Shown piece after piece: positions 21,961 to 32,105 of a DNA stretch of 64,000 nucleotides. Below the pieces are notes generated by a model. The model did no database searches, was not told the DNA's origin, and saw only the letters and a program-made list of their open reading frames with translations. The first letter of the stretch is position 1. Every line of letters starts with the position of its first letter. The position numbers were made by a program, and so were the translations under genes. The DNA is from Flaccisagitta enflata (taxonomy: Eukaryota > Chaetognatha > Sagittoidea > Aphragmophora), in assembly GCA_965153355.1 (NCBI GenBank), contig OZ231126.1:111972001-112036000 (forward strand). The letters are read 5' to 3'.

Positions 21961-22500
21961 TATGATTTTAGTTAAAAAATCAAAGTTGAAAAAAAATGAC
22001 AAATGAAAAGTGAAAAGAAAAAAAGTGAAAAAAATAAAAGAAATGAAAAAGTGTCCGCAACTAAAAAGGAAAAAAAGAAAGAAAAAAAGATGATAGAAAG
22101 AAAGAGTGGAAGGAGGGAAGGAAGAATAGCAGCCCAAAGGCCCAAAAGTGAAAAAGTGAAAAAGTGAAAAAGTGAAAAAGTGAAAAAGTCAAAGTCAAAA
22201 AGTCAAAAAGTCAAAAAGTCAAAAAGTCAAAAAGTCAAAAAGTTGAAAAGTCAGAAAATGAAAAAGTGAAACAATGAAAAAGTGAGAAAGGGAAAAAATG
22301 AAAAAATGAAAAAATGAAAAAATGAAAAAATGAAAAAATGAAAAAATGAAAAAGTGAAAAAATGAAAAAATGTAAAATTGAAAAAAAAAAGAAATGAAAG
22401 TATAAAAAAAGAAATGAGAGTAATAAAAAAAGAATTAAAAACAGAATGAAAAATAAAAAATGAAAAAAAAAATCCCAGGTGAAAAATGAAAAAAAATCAA
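21961..22500. repeat. A-rich degenerate microsatellite (GTGAAAAA / GTCAAAAA)n
   Basis: Runs of AAAAAGTGAAAAAGTC-type units fill 22140-22480. Any frame here is lysine-rich or, inverted, phenylalanine-rich and is not a gene. 22050-22140 is the inverted copy of 24826-24913, including the HCR start (GTGTCCGCAACTAAAAA). Confidence 0.75.
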
Positions 22501-22564
22501 ATAAACCATCGCGATCCACAGTATTGGCGACAGCCACTGGTTTTCTTTTGATTCGCGTGGTAAT

Positions 22565-22589
22565 TTCTAATTTCTTTCTCTCTCTCTTT

Positions 22590-22624
<35 letters not shown>

Positions 22625-22643
22625 GTTTCTTTGTTTGTTTGTT

Positions 22644-22707
<64 letters not shown>

Positions 22708-22760
22708 TTTTTCTTTCTCTCTTTCTTTCTTTTCTTTCTTTCTTTTCTTTCTTTTTTGTC
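22565..22760. repeat. (TTTC)n microsatellite
   Basis: This is a nearly pure TTTC repeat of about 190 bp with a few TTTG units. Confidence 0.9.
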
Positions 22761-22984
22761 CGCAACAGAATATCATTCTGACGCAGACTATAATTCAGGG
22801 CGGGTGGGTGTCGTTGTCGTCTTTGTCGTCGTCGTTGTCATCGTCGTCGTCCACACTTTTAAAAATGGGCTAACTTTTGAACGCCTTGACCGATTTGCTT
22901 CATATTTGGAGGGAAGTTGTATTAGGGTAAGCCACTTTGCCGCCTATGCGTATGTTATGATCCGACCCACCCAACCGGCCCAAC

Positions 22985-23790
22985 CAGCCTATCAGCCTAA
23001 AAGTGAAAAATGTGCATAACGCTGGCATTTTCTACCAATTTGGTTAAAATTTGGTGTGTAGTCCCTAAATGGCAGAACTCAACAAATGTATTTGAATTGT
23101 GAAGATTTTAGCATGCTAACCGGCCAAATCGGCCTACCACCCAACCAGCCTACCAGTCTAAAAGTGAAAAACATGCATAACTTTGGCATTTTTCAACCAA
23201 TTTGGTTAAAACTTGGTATGTAGTCTCTAAATGGAAGGACTCAATATATGTATTTGATTTGTAAAGATTTGAGCATGCTAACTGGCCAAACTGGCCTACC
23301 ACCCAACCAGCCTATCAGCCTAAAAGTGAAAAATGTGCATAACTTTGGCATTTTTCAACCAATTTGGTTAAAACTTGGTATGTAGTCTCTAAATGGAAGG
23401 ACTCAACACAGTATTTGATTTGTAAAGATTATAGCATGCTAACCGGCCCAACCGGCCTACCACCCAACTAGCCATTCAGTCTAAAAGTGAAAAACGTGCA
23501 TAACTTTGGCATTTTTCTACCAATTTGGTTAAAATTTGGTATGTAGTCCCCAAATGGAAGAATTCAACATATGTATTTGAATTGTAAAGATTTTAGCATG
23601 CTAACCGGCCAAACCGGCCTACCACCCAACCAGCCTACCAGCCTAAAAGTGAAAAACATGCATAACTTTGGCATTTTTCTACTAATTTGGTTAAAATTTG
23701 GTATGTAGTCTCTAAATGGAAGGACTCAACATATGTATTTGATTTGTAAAGATTAAAGCATGCTAACTGGCCAAACTGGCCAAACCGCCA
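22985..23790. repeat. Minisatellite, unit about 161 bp, five copies
   Basis: The phrase AAAAGTGAAAAAYRTGCATAAC recurs at about 22999, 23160, 23320, 23483 and 23645. Each unit also has CCAATTTGGTTAAAA and GCATGCTAACCGGCC. Units differ by a few percent. Confidence 0.85.
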
Positions 23791-24055
23791 TTTGACAACG
23801 CCATTTGACAATGCCGATTGACAACGCTGTTTGACAACGCCATTTGACAACGCCGTTTGACAACGCCGTTTGACAATGCCATTTGACAATGCCGTTTGAC
23901 AACGCCGTTTGACAACGCCGTTTGACAACGCCGTTTGACAACGCCGTTTGACAACGCCGTATGACGACGCCATGACGACGCCATATGACGACAGTGTATG
24001 ACAACGCTGTTTGACAACGCCGTTAGACAACACCGTTTGACAACGCCGTTTGACC
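23785..24055. repeat. 13-bp minisatellite (GCCGTTTGACAAC)n
   Basis: About 20 tandem copies are present, with common variants GCCATTTGACAAC and GCCGTATGACGAC. Because 13 is not a multiple of three, all three frames read through different repeats; the open frames are an artefact. Confidence 0.9.
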
Positions 24056-24096
24056 CCAGTCATGGATCCATACTCTTTTAAGATTTTTTTCTTTCT

Positions 24097-24245
24097 TCTT
24101 AGTCGCAGACAAGCGACTCTAAAAGAGGCTTTGTCCTTCCATTGGTCCGTCGATCCGTCGGTAATGATCGAGTTCGAAAGTGCGAAAACGTGCCTCTGCC
24201 CATCCGTTTGTGACTGGTATTGGCCGTGTATCCGGCCGTGTTGTC
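24097..24245 (+). repeat. HCR family copy
   Basis: A pyrimidine tract and TTAG precede the hairpin AGTCGC-AGACAA-GCGACT (24101-24118), then CTCTAAAAGAGGCTTTGTCC, GTCC/GTCG units, the box TAATGATCGAGTTCGAAAG, and the 3' hairpin GGCCG-TGTATC-CGGCC. This is full length. Confidence 0.75.
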
Positions 24246-24311
24246 TTTCTTTCTAGTTTTTTCTGTTTCTTTCTTTCATTCTCCTTTGCTTCCTTTCTTC
24301 CCTTCTTTTTT

Positions 24312-24760
24312 GGGCAGCGGCCCCAAAGGGGACAAAGTCCTGTAGAAAACAGGGGGAATCTGTCCGTAATCCATGCAATATGGCCCAAATCTAAGCAAAA
24401 TGACCCAAATCCAAGCATATTGGCCCAAATCCAAGCAAATTGGCCCGAATCATGCCAAAAAAACCTAATTCTGGCCTGAGGTCCATCATTTTGGCCTCCA
24501 GTACCTAGATTCTGACCAGATTTGGGCCATTTTGCTTGGATTTGGGCAAATATGCTTTGGTTTGGGTCATTTTGCTTAGATTTGGGCAATATTGCATGGA
24601 TTTGGGCTATTTGGCAGAATTGGGGTCAGAATAGGCCCCAAAGGAGACGAAGCCCTGAGGATGGGGCAGGGGGAGAAGGACGGACGGACGGACGGACGGA
24701 CGGACGGACAGATTCCCCCTGTGTTCTACAGGACTTCGTCCCCTTCGGGGCCGCTGCCCT
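24312..24760. repeat. About 450-bp imperfect palindrome
   Basis: The outer arms GGGCAGCGGCCCCAAAGGGG (24312) and CCCCTTCGGGGCCGCTGCCC (to 24759) match inverted, including CAGGGGGAATCTGTCCG and its complement. The inner arms are a run of CCCAAATCCAAGCA-type units (24375-24455) facing GGATTTGGGC-type units (24520-24610). A (GGAC)n tract at about 24676-24712 interrupts the right arm. Confidence 0.8.
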
Positions 24761-24898
24761 GCTCCCCCTCAACTTAATCAGACACTACTCGAGCAGGACA
24801 CGGGTACCGCTGACCACTTACTGCCTTTGGGCTGCTATTCTACCTTCCCTCCTTCCACTCTTTCTTTCTATCATCTTTTTTTCTTTCTTTTTTTCCTT

Positions 24899-25056
24899 TT
24901 TAGTTGCGGACACGCAACTCTATAAGAGGCTTTGTCCGTCTGTCGGTCCGTCAGTCGGTCTGTTGGTCCATAATGATCGATTCGAAAAGTGGGACAACAT
25001 GCATTTCCGCCCCTGCCGACCCGTCAGCAACTGGTGGCCGTGAATCCGGCCTTGTT
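24899..25056 (+). repeat. HCR family copy (full-length)
   Basis: TTTTTAG, then the hairpin AGTTGCG-GACA-CGCAACT (24902-24919), CTCTATAAGAGGCTTTGTCC, GTCSG units, TAATGATCGATTCGAAAAGTG and the 3' hairpin GGCCG-TGAATC-CGGCC followed by TTGTTTTT. Confidence 0.8.
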
Positions 25057-25057
25057 T

Positions 25058-25081
25058 TTTCTTTCTTTCTTTCTCTCTTTT

Positions 25082-25120
<39 letters not shown>

Positions 25121-25180
25121 CCCTTTCTTTTTCTATTTCTTCCGGTCTCTTTTTTCATTCCTTCTTTTCCCTTTCCTCAT

Positions 25181-25227
<47 letters not shown>

Positions 25228-25262
25228 CTCTTTCTTTCTTTCTTTCTTTCTTTCTTTTTTTC
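25058..25262. repeat. (TTTC)n microsatellite
   Basis: Two TTTC blocks (25058-25120 and 25180-25260) are separated by C-rich pyrimidine sequence. Confidence 0.85.
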
Positions 25263-25290
25263 CTCTACAATTTCTATCTTTCCTTCTTCG

Positions 25291-25460
25291 TTTTTTAGAT
25301 GCATCCTCGCGTCTCCATAAAAGGCTGTGTTTGTCGGTTGGTCGATTGGTCGGTTGGTCGGTTGGTTGGTTGGTAACGCATTCATTAAAAACATTCATTC
25401 ATAAACAACATTCATTCTTAAAACACATTTATTCAAAGAGGACGCATTGATGGCCTACTG
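25291..25460 (+). repeat. HCR family copy, subfamily 2
   Basis: TTTTTTAG, hairpin AGATGC-ATCCTC-GCGTCT (25297-25314), CATAAAAGGCTGTGTT, GTCGGTTG units, then TAACGCATTCATT and GGCCTAC. The same downstream words follow the copies at 38028 and 46126, defining a second subfamily. Confidence 0.65.
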
Positions 25461-25943
25461 AAAAAAAAAAAAAAATCAACAACGTGACGTGGCGAAGAAA
25501 CACGATCTCTCTTCGACCTTCGCGGCTTTCCAAGAAAAATCATCAAAAAACTGCTTCAACCATAATGTAATCGGCTGTAAATAGACTCAAAATTCCATCT
25601 TTTTGTTCTCCACCCAACTGCAAATTTTCATCTCAATCAGTCAACGGGAAGGTTCAAAACTTTGAAAGAAACTACCATCATTAATGGGATTGATTTTATT
25701 TCATCATCAAAAAAAATCGCTATCGTGGTCTCACTCTCTCATCGCCTCATATTTGTTTGGAATCTAAAGTCCAAGTTGAATCAGTTCTCCAACCTCGGTC
25801 TTCTTGTGTAACAACTACAGCTAAGAATTTGTGTTACAAAACCGTTTACTCCTTCGCGGCTAAAAAAAAACTACTTCACAGAGCCAAAGACTGAATCTTA
25901 CTGAAGGAAATTGTCATCTTTCCGTGTTAATAAAGCTCAAGAC

Positions 25944-26993
25944 ATGGAGAAAATACAGCATGATATTGCGCAACTGGAAAAAGAGTCAAAAGAAACAAAT
26001 GAATGGAAAACCAAAATGGATGCTCTACTCATGACCTTCAAAAAAGGTTTTGAAGGTTTTGAAAAAGTCGTGGAAGGCATTAACAATAATCATACAGCTT
26101 TGAATGAAACAATTGCCATGCTAACCATTAAAATGAAAAATCATATCACAAGTGCTGATTCCTTCAAAGCCCAAGTGGTTAAGCATCAGGTTGCCTCAAA
26201 AACCGAACTTGAAGCCTTCAAAGCCCAAGTGGTTAAGCATCAGGTTGCCTCAAAAACCGAATTTGAAGCCTTTGGAAAGAAATTGACTAAATCACAACAA
26301 CAGTTAGATGCAACAAATCGCAAGTTTGCGGAGGAGATGGAAAAAAACAGGCGTATCAAAGATGAATTGAAGACCAAGATGGATGCCATTGGAGAAAGAA
26401 CAACATCAACTGACGTCAGATTACAGGAGCTCCAAACCGAATTTCAAGCCATCAAGGCAAAAGTGGATGAAATTCACAATTCTGCACAAAGTTCAACCAA
26501 CCCTGCCACAATGAATAAAGGCACACCTGTGCAATTTGTTCCAGAATGGGTCTTGCGCGAACGAAAAAGAAACAACATCATCATTTTTGGTCAACAGGAA
26601 ACAGATGACGATCTTGCCATGATCAAATTGCTTGCTGGTGACTTGGACCTGGACCTGGATCCTTCTACGGACATTGTTCATCATTTTCGTGTTGGAACAT
26701 CAAACAGTAGCAATTTGCGCCCCCTGGTCGTTAAATTTGTATGCTCAGAAAAAAAGAGGGCAATGCTCCTGATGGCAAAGAAGCTGAGAGGAATGGAGAA
26801 ATGGAACGGGGTGATTATCACTCACGACATGACAAAATTGGAATGTCAAGTGGAAAAAGCATGGGAGATTAAATTGCGGCAAGATGCTGAGCATTTGAAC
26901 AATTCTCTTACTGTAGATGAAAAAAGCGTCAAGTTTTTCAAAGTTATTGGCGGCCGTCGCGAGCGAAGAATAGCATGCTTTCCCATTAAATGA
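25944..26993 (+). CDS. ORF1-like protein: coiled coil plus RRM-like domain
   Basis: From ATG 25944 the frame gives 349 residues, acidic-basic and mostly helical up to about residue 185 (heptad-like MEKIQHDIAQLEKESKE), then NNIIIFGQQETDDDL (210-224), IVHHFRVG (244-251), RPLVVKFVCSEKKRAMLLMA (259-278), VIITHDMTKLE (290-300) and a basic end. This layout, with beta-strand IIIFG, FRVG and VKF, matches the coiled-coil/RRM ORF1 proteins of L1-like non-LTR retrotransposons, which bind element RNA and trimerise. An 18-residue segment is tandemly duplicated (FKAQVVKHQVASKTELEA at 74-91 and 92-109). The frame could start eleven codons earlier at TTG. No reverse transcriptase follows within the next 2 kb, so it is a solo ORF1, a truncated element or a host gene derived from one. 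Confidence 0.7.
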   Translation: MEKIQHDIAQLEKESKETNEWKTKMDALLMTFKKGFEGFEKVVEGINNNHTALNETIAMLTIKMKNHITSADSFKAQVVKHQVASKTELEAFKAQVVKHQVASKTEFEAFGKKLTKSQQQLDATNRKFAEEMEKNRRIKDELKTKMDAIGERTTSTDVRLQELQTEFQAIKAKVDEIHNSAQSSTNPATMNKGTPVQFVPEWVLRERKRNNIIIFGQQETDDDLAMIKLLAGDLDLDLDPSTDIVHHFRVGTSNSSNLRPLVVKFVCSEKKRAMLLMAKKLRGMEKWNGVIITHDMTKLECQVEKAWEIKLRQDAEHLNNSLTVDEKSVKFFKVIGGRRERRIACFPIK

Positions 26994-27534
26994 TTCACTA
27001 ACTTAGAGACCATAAGAGCACAATGATCAAATCAGATTTTTTTTTCTCTCTTTACAAATGGTTTTTTAGTATCATAAAATCTTTAGTATTTGCTCAGAGA
27101 ATAATCACTGATATTATTTGCACTTATAAAAGCATCATATTTTCTATTTGGAAGTATTTATAGTCTTTATTTTTATATATTGGAAAGTCGTTGAAAATTT
27201 TGGTGAATATGCAACTTTTTCCTTTACTGATTTACACTTTTGATTTTTAAAACTAGTGACTGGTCAATTTTGGATATTTTGAACATAGAATTTTCAATTT
27301 TTAGCAGTTGCATGGTAACAATTCTCGCTTTTGGTTCTTATGAACTACTGACCGGTTAATTTTCTTTGCCACGTAAATTGTAATTCGACGGAACAGCTAT
27401 CATCTCGAAGAGCAAGTCGTAAAAAGCTTGCTTCCTTTGATAGCTTAAATTTTATATTTTATATTTTATATTTTGGCCTTGTTTTCTAATCAAAATTTCC
27501 TACCTTCTAGCTTTCCAGCCTAGATCAAGCGCGA
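26994..27534. other. AT-rich sequence downstream of the ORF1-like gene
   Basis: There is no gene. A short (ATTTT)n tract occurs at about 27449-27475; it is not a convincing retrotransposon tail. Confidence 0.5.
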
Positions 27535-27600
27535 ATGAAAATCGAATGAATGAATGAATGAATGAATTAGTGAATGAGTGAATGAGTGAATGAGTGAATG
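27535..27600. repeat. (GAAT)n / (GAGT)n microsatellite
   Basis: GAATGAATGAAT passes into GAGTGAATGAGTGAAT over about 65 bp. Confidence 0.85.
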
Positions 27601-27960
27601 ACAGAGCCTTCAATTTTGGGAATATGTTTTTTACTTGACCAAACGATTGACCAATCAACGGACAAGGTGGGGGTTGTTGAAACATATTTGACCACCATCA
27701 AAGAAAGGACTAGCTGTGCCATAGAAAGCGATGACGTAGCAGTTTAAGAAACAATCCTGCTCCAAAAACTCAATGAAGAAACAAGCAATATAACCGTTCA
27801 TCAGGCTATAGACTAAAATACTGATAAGGTGAGAAACAATCGTAGACTGTTGTAATGCCGGATATAAAAAGAAAAGAATCAGGGTGTTTTCTTAGTTTTT
27901 TCCAGCTTAGAAGTATATCATTTCTAACAATCATAATATCTCTGACATGCAAAAACGAGC

Positions 27961-28134
27961 CTTCTGAGCCAACCCCGAGCAACCCCGAGCAACCCCGAGC
28001 CAACCCCGAGCCTGGAATTGCTCGGGGTTGCTTGGGGTTTGCTCGGGGTTTGCTCGGGGTTTGCTAGGGGTTTGCTAGGGGTTGGCTCAGAAGGTGCGGG
28101 GGTTGCTCGGGGTTGCTTGGGGTTTAATCTCACA
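27961..28134. repeat. G-rich minisatellite arranged as a palindrome
   Basis: The ends CTTCTGAGCCAACCCC (27961) and GGGGTTGGCTCAGAAG (to 28092) are perfect inverted repeats. The left half is CCCCGAGCAA-type units, the right half GGGGTTTGCTC-type units of 11 bp. Both strands can therefore form GGGG runs, and the whole can fold back. More GGGGTTGCTC units follow to 28134. Confidence 0.85.
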
Positions 28135-28194
28135 ATTTTCTATTATAGATTACGTGGTGGTCAGTAGCTCAATTTCCTACTTATTGACTCGTGC

Positions 28195-28316
28195 TCATGG
28201 ACGGATAGATCAAACGATGGACTGACGGACTAATAAAGGTTCTTATATCTTATAGTATAGTATAGTATAGTATAGTATATCTTATAGTTATAGATTTATG
28301 TGTCCGCAACTAAAAA
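28195..28316 (-). repeat. HCR family copy (minus, decayed) with (TATAG)n
   Basis: The reverse complement starts TTTTTAGTTGCGGACACAT; the hairpin arm is lost. A (TATAG)n tract (28252-28280) sits where the GTCC tract begins; GACGGAC units remain at 28199-28240. Confidence 0.5.
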
Positions 28317-28539
28317 CCATTTCACTTTTGCTCATTCTGTTCATTCTTGACAAAGTTCATGTGGATATCCGGAATCATAGGGCCTTTCTTAACCACCAGT
28401 CATTAACTAATAAAAATAAGTAGCTTAAAGTCAAAATGGTAACAAACAGGTTCAATCTGGTCAGTTGATTTGCAACTGAAGCTCTGAGTAGAAAAGAGGA
28501 GAAATTGTAAAATTTAGTTTGAAAAGCAAGTATTTTTTA

Positions 28540-28640
28540 CAAAAAAGGTAAAATTAGCTAGAAATAGCTAGAATTAGCTAGAAATAGCTAAATTTGCTAG
28601 ATAATACGCTAGTCGCTAGATAGCAAAAAGTTGTCACTAG
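28540..28640. repeat. Short (GCTAGAAATA)n-like tandem repeat
   Basis: AGCTAGAAATAGCTAGAAT-type units are repeated about six times with variation, just downstream of the fukutin-like gene. Confidence 0.6.
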
Positions 28641-28698
28641 GAGGCCCCGAAATTCGCCAGTTTCTCAGCAGAGGTTGTTTTGAGGATTTTCCTTGTGG

Positions 28699-30315
28699 CT
28701 ATTGATATATTTTATACACTTCTCCGCTCTTCCACTGTTTAGCCGTCCACGTTCCATTGACGTGACTGTTGGTTGCGTATCTATAATTGTATTTCTTATT
28801 TGGTCTGTACCACGCGTCTTTGCCATAATCCACTTCGATGACACTCTTTGCGTTGCAAGGCACGTAAACTAAATAGTCGTGGAGATCGGCCGCGCAGATT
28901 TCACGGATCGCCGGATAAGTGTTGTACTTTTTGGTGTATTTTCCATCAAAAGTCTGGATTCCACTCCACACTTGATCCTTCCCTGGACCCTGATACACCC
29001 AAAATAGGTCGATGGTTCTCTTATGTTTGTCGCCCATCTTGAATTCAAGGCTGTCGTCTTTTTTGCCAAACTTGACGTAAATTGGAACAATGGGATGTTT
29101 TGCAAAATAAGGAATCATCCAGTTGTCAAAGTCCTTCATCCAAGAAGTTGTGTCCAGATCCAAATCATGTGGAATAAGAGAACATTGACGATACCAGCCC
29201 AGCAGGGACCCACCGAAAAGCCAATTGCGTCTCTCGTATTTTGTCAAATCGCCTTGAAGAGCTGAATGTCAAGTAGAGGACAAAAATAGATTGTCGCAAG
29301 AGCGTTCATAGTCAGCAGTATGGGTTGTCTGTATGTTAGGCGGTGGTTAAAAAAGCTTGTATAGTTGTATTATTGTGCTACTTAGACAACATGACATGGA
29401 TTGTATTGATCAAAACTGTTCTCAAGACTAGGATATTAGCCTCATGGCTGTAACTCGAGTGTTATGGTCGGGATTTGAGCCTTGAGGCTGAGATTGGAGC
29501 CATGACGCTGGCATTTTAGCATCGATGCTGGGTTTTGAGCATCAAGGCTGAGATTGGAGACTAGGATTAGAGACTGGGAGACTGGAGACTGGGAATCCAG
29601 CCTTGAAGCTGAGATTTGCGCCATGAGGCTGAGATTTAAGCCTTGAGCTAGGGGGACGTAGTTGAAGAAGAGGAGGAAGATGAGGATAAGGCAAAATTTC
29701 TCCATATGGAAGAGCATAGATCATCAACCCCTCTCCGGCCGCTGCCAAAAAAACAAGAAGCAGGATGGAGGGTTTACTATATATTGTTGGTGAGATGGAG
29801 GGGTAGGGGGCAATGGGGCATATCAAAGCCATATAGCCAACACTGATATTGGGATAGACTTGTAGAGTTAAGACCACATTCATGAAACTTTATATTCAGA
29901 TGCGTAATGGCCACACTGAGTGTCCTTCAATCACAGTTTGATTTTTCAACACCAAAGGTTTGCTTTTAATTCTTACCTGCAACTAATCCCATTTCATATT
30001 TAATTCTACCCGCATCCCGGACCGGATCCAATGTGATAGGTTTGTTTTTCATTGACTTGGCAAAAGTCGCTTTCTTCTCATCAGGTTCATTGCAGGACAG
30101 GAAATTAGACGCTTTTGCCAACCACAGAAAGTGGGACGCATTTTGGGGCATCCAAGCAAAGCCATCGACTCCGTCAACTATGCCGCCTTTATTATTGATG
30201 CCTTTTACATACCCAGGAAATGCCTGTTGGTGATTTCAATCATACAATGCAGTTAGCTTTCCACACACCTTTGTCACACACATACGGGTGCGTGCGCACA
30301 CACACACGCATGCAT

Positions 30316-30368
<53 letters not shown>

Positions 30369-31366
30369 AACAAACACACACAAACACACTTACAAAGCGC
30401 CAACTGCATTGCAGACATGCGGTTGAACTGCCTGACCGCCGTATAAACAGAAATGTTCCTTTTATAGTCCCGATTACGCGACCAAACACATTTGAAATTT
30501 TTGAATCCCTCAATATTTTTGAAGGACAAACAACTGATATCTGTAACAAGTGGATATTCATTATTGCCAATATATCAAATAACAAGTGATGCGGGGTCAC
30601 AATATCATTTTGGACGGGTGGGCAGGGGCAGCCAACCCCTATCCACACCCAATGCCCCATGCAACCCCCCTTCCCATACAGACTCATACACAAAAAGCTC
30701 CCACTTTTTGACTCGTGCTCACCGACGGACCGACGGCCCGGTGGACAGACGGACAGACGGACGGATGGACAGATGGACAAAGCCTCTTGTTGAGTCGCGT
30801 GTCCGCAACTAAAAAAGAAATGACATGAGGAGACTAAAATTTTCTGATATAGAAGGATATTGGTTACTGTTTTATCCATTAGAGCGGCGTGTTACTGTAT
30901 CTATTTTCTATTCTTTTTCCCTTTTTTCTTCCAAGTAATAATCACGATCACCTGAACAGCAACGGGCTTGAAGTCAAACTGAGGAAATGCCATCGGCGTT
31001 CCTTTCCACGACCATGGTATGAAAAAATAACCATTTTTTGAATCAAATCGGTTGACTTTTTCAAAAACGATGGACACATTGACCAATGATATAGAATGGC
31101 CTCCATATTTTTCATTGTCAGAGCCTTTAGACGTAAATGAAAACCCAGACAATGTCCAGGATTTGGAAGATGGAAAGGAGGAGGAGAAGAGTATACTGGG
31201 AGTATACTGAGAGCGAGAAATTTTGTTGGACAATGAGATGAGCTTTGGATGTTTGTTTCCCGACTTGGTAAGCACAAGTTGGATGACCAATGATGATGAT
31301 GATGCTGAGGAGGATATCTTCTTCCTGAGAGATTTAAATTTGACGTAGAAGAATGGTTGTTTGAGT
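28699..31366 (-). CDS. Fukutin-family (LicD-like) phosphotransferase, three visible 3' exons
   Basis: Exon C (29261-28699) ends in TAG and encodes NWLFGGSLLGWYRQCSLIPH with DLDLD (the metal- and nucleotide-binding core of fukutin/LicD enzymes), DLFWVY, VPCNAKSVIEVDYGKDAW and NGTWTAKQW, which match the fukutin C terminus. Exon B (30223-29977) encodes DGFAWMPQNASHFLWLAK and NFLSCN. Exon A ends at 30952 with FDFKPVAVQ; its start is uncertain, possibly 31366 after TTTCATTGCAG. Splice sites: CAG/GTGATC then CAACAG/GCATT (phase 0); GCAG/GTAAGA then TTCAG/CTCTT (phase 1). Phases agree. Vertebrate fukutin is a Golgi enzyme that adds ribitol phosphate to the alpha-dystroglycan glycan; the exact substrate here is unknown. 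The 5' end was not found. Introns of 728 and 715 bp hold a (CA)n tract, an HCR copy and a minisatellite. Confidence 0.8.
29450..29660. repeat. Degenerate intronic minisatellite (about 22-24 bp)
   Basis: GAGCCTTGAGGCTGAGATT-type units are repeated about eight times inside the last intron of the fukutin-like gene. Confidence 0.65.
30296..30390. repeat. (CA)n microsatellite
   Basis: This dinucleotide tract with CATGCA and CAAA interruptions lies in an intron of the fukutin-like gene. Confidence 0.9.
30706..30817 (-). repeat. HCR family copy (minus strand)
   Basis: The reverse complement reads TTTTTTAG, hairpin AGTTGCG-GACA-CGCGACT (30810-30793, one G.U pair), CAACAAGAGGCTTTGTCC, then GTCC/GTCG units. 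It lies inside an intron of the fukutin-like gene, in the same strand sense as that gene. Confidence 0.75.
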
Positions 31367-31624
31367 CTGCAATGAAACTGTTGGCTCATGGATATGCACA
31401 AGTGCCCCCCCCCATATGAGTGATCACTCACTGATCTGGGACACTGAAAATGGACAGAGCTAGCGACACATGCCTCCCACCCCTAGTTACCAAAAGAAAA
31501 AAGAAATTGGCAATCATTACTTACGTCAAGGTGTACACAAAGGGGCAGTTTTTACAGTCAAATCATGTTCTAGAAAAAGAATAAAAAGATGAATTCACAA
31601 TTTTTTTGAAAAGAAATCATATTT

Positions 31625-32105
31625 TCAGTATGATAGGTGGAACAACATCCCTCACTATACCCAAACTAAAATAAATGGAAGAGGGCCTTGTGAGCCCTCA
31701 CTGACTAGTTACTACGCGCATCACTCCTGGTTTTCCATAAAACAGAATTTGATAAACGTTTCCTCTCACTCTATCCCAAAAGACAACTCCTCACCAAAAT
31801 AGTTAAGGGCTAATGTCTGCTACCTTTGTTACCAAAATTCAACAAATCACCCGAGGGAAACATTGTTAAGAAACCATACCCTTAGAGGACAGAAACAAGG
31901 TCAAGCTTACTGCGACCACCGGACATTCCAATCCAAGGTACTGAGTGGTATGATAGGTGGAACAACATCCCTCACTATACCCAAACTATTTTAAATGGAA
32001 GAGGGCCTTGTGAGCCCTCACTGACTAGTTACTACGCGCATCACTCCTAGTTTTCCATAAAACAGAATTTGATAAACATTTCCTCTCACTCTATCCCAAA
32101 AGAAA
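31625..32105. repeat. 160-bp direct repeat, two copies
   Basis: 31630-31790 and 31950-32105 share TATGATAGGTGGAACAACAT, AGGGCCTTGTGAGCCCTCAC and CTCTCACTCTATCCCAAAAG with a few differences. They are separated by about 160 bp of other sequence. AGGGC...GCCCT inside is a small palindrome. Function is unknown. Confidence 0.8.

Noticed and set aside
22235-22780. Overlapping 100-176 codon frames rich in F/S or K/R
   Set aside because: They are entirely explained by TTTC and GTGAAAAA simple repeats.
23635-24063. 142-codon frame with repeated SNGVVKRRCQTAL units
   Set aside because: It is a read-through of the 13-bp minisatellite; all three frames are open for the same reason.
31517-31575. Extra 45-nt exon of the fukutin-like gene (CTAG acceptor, GTAAGT donor)
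   Set aside because: The splice signals look good, but all three frames contain a stop.
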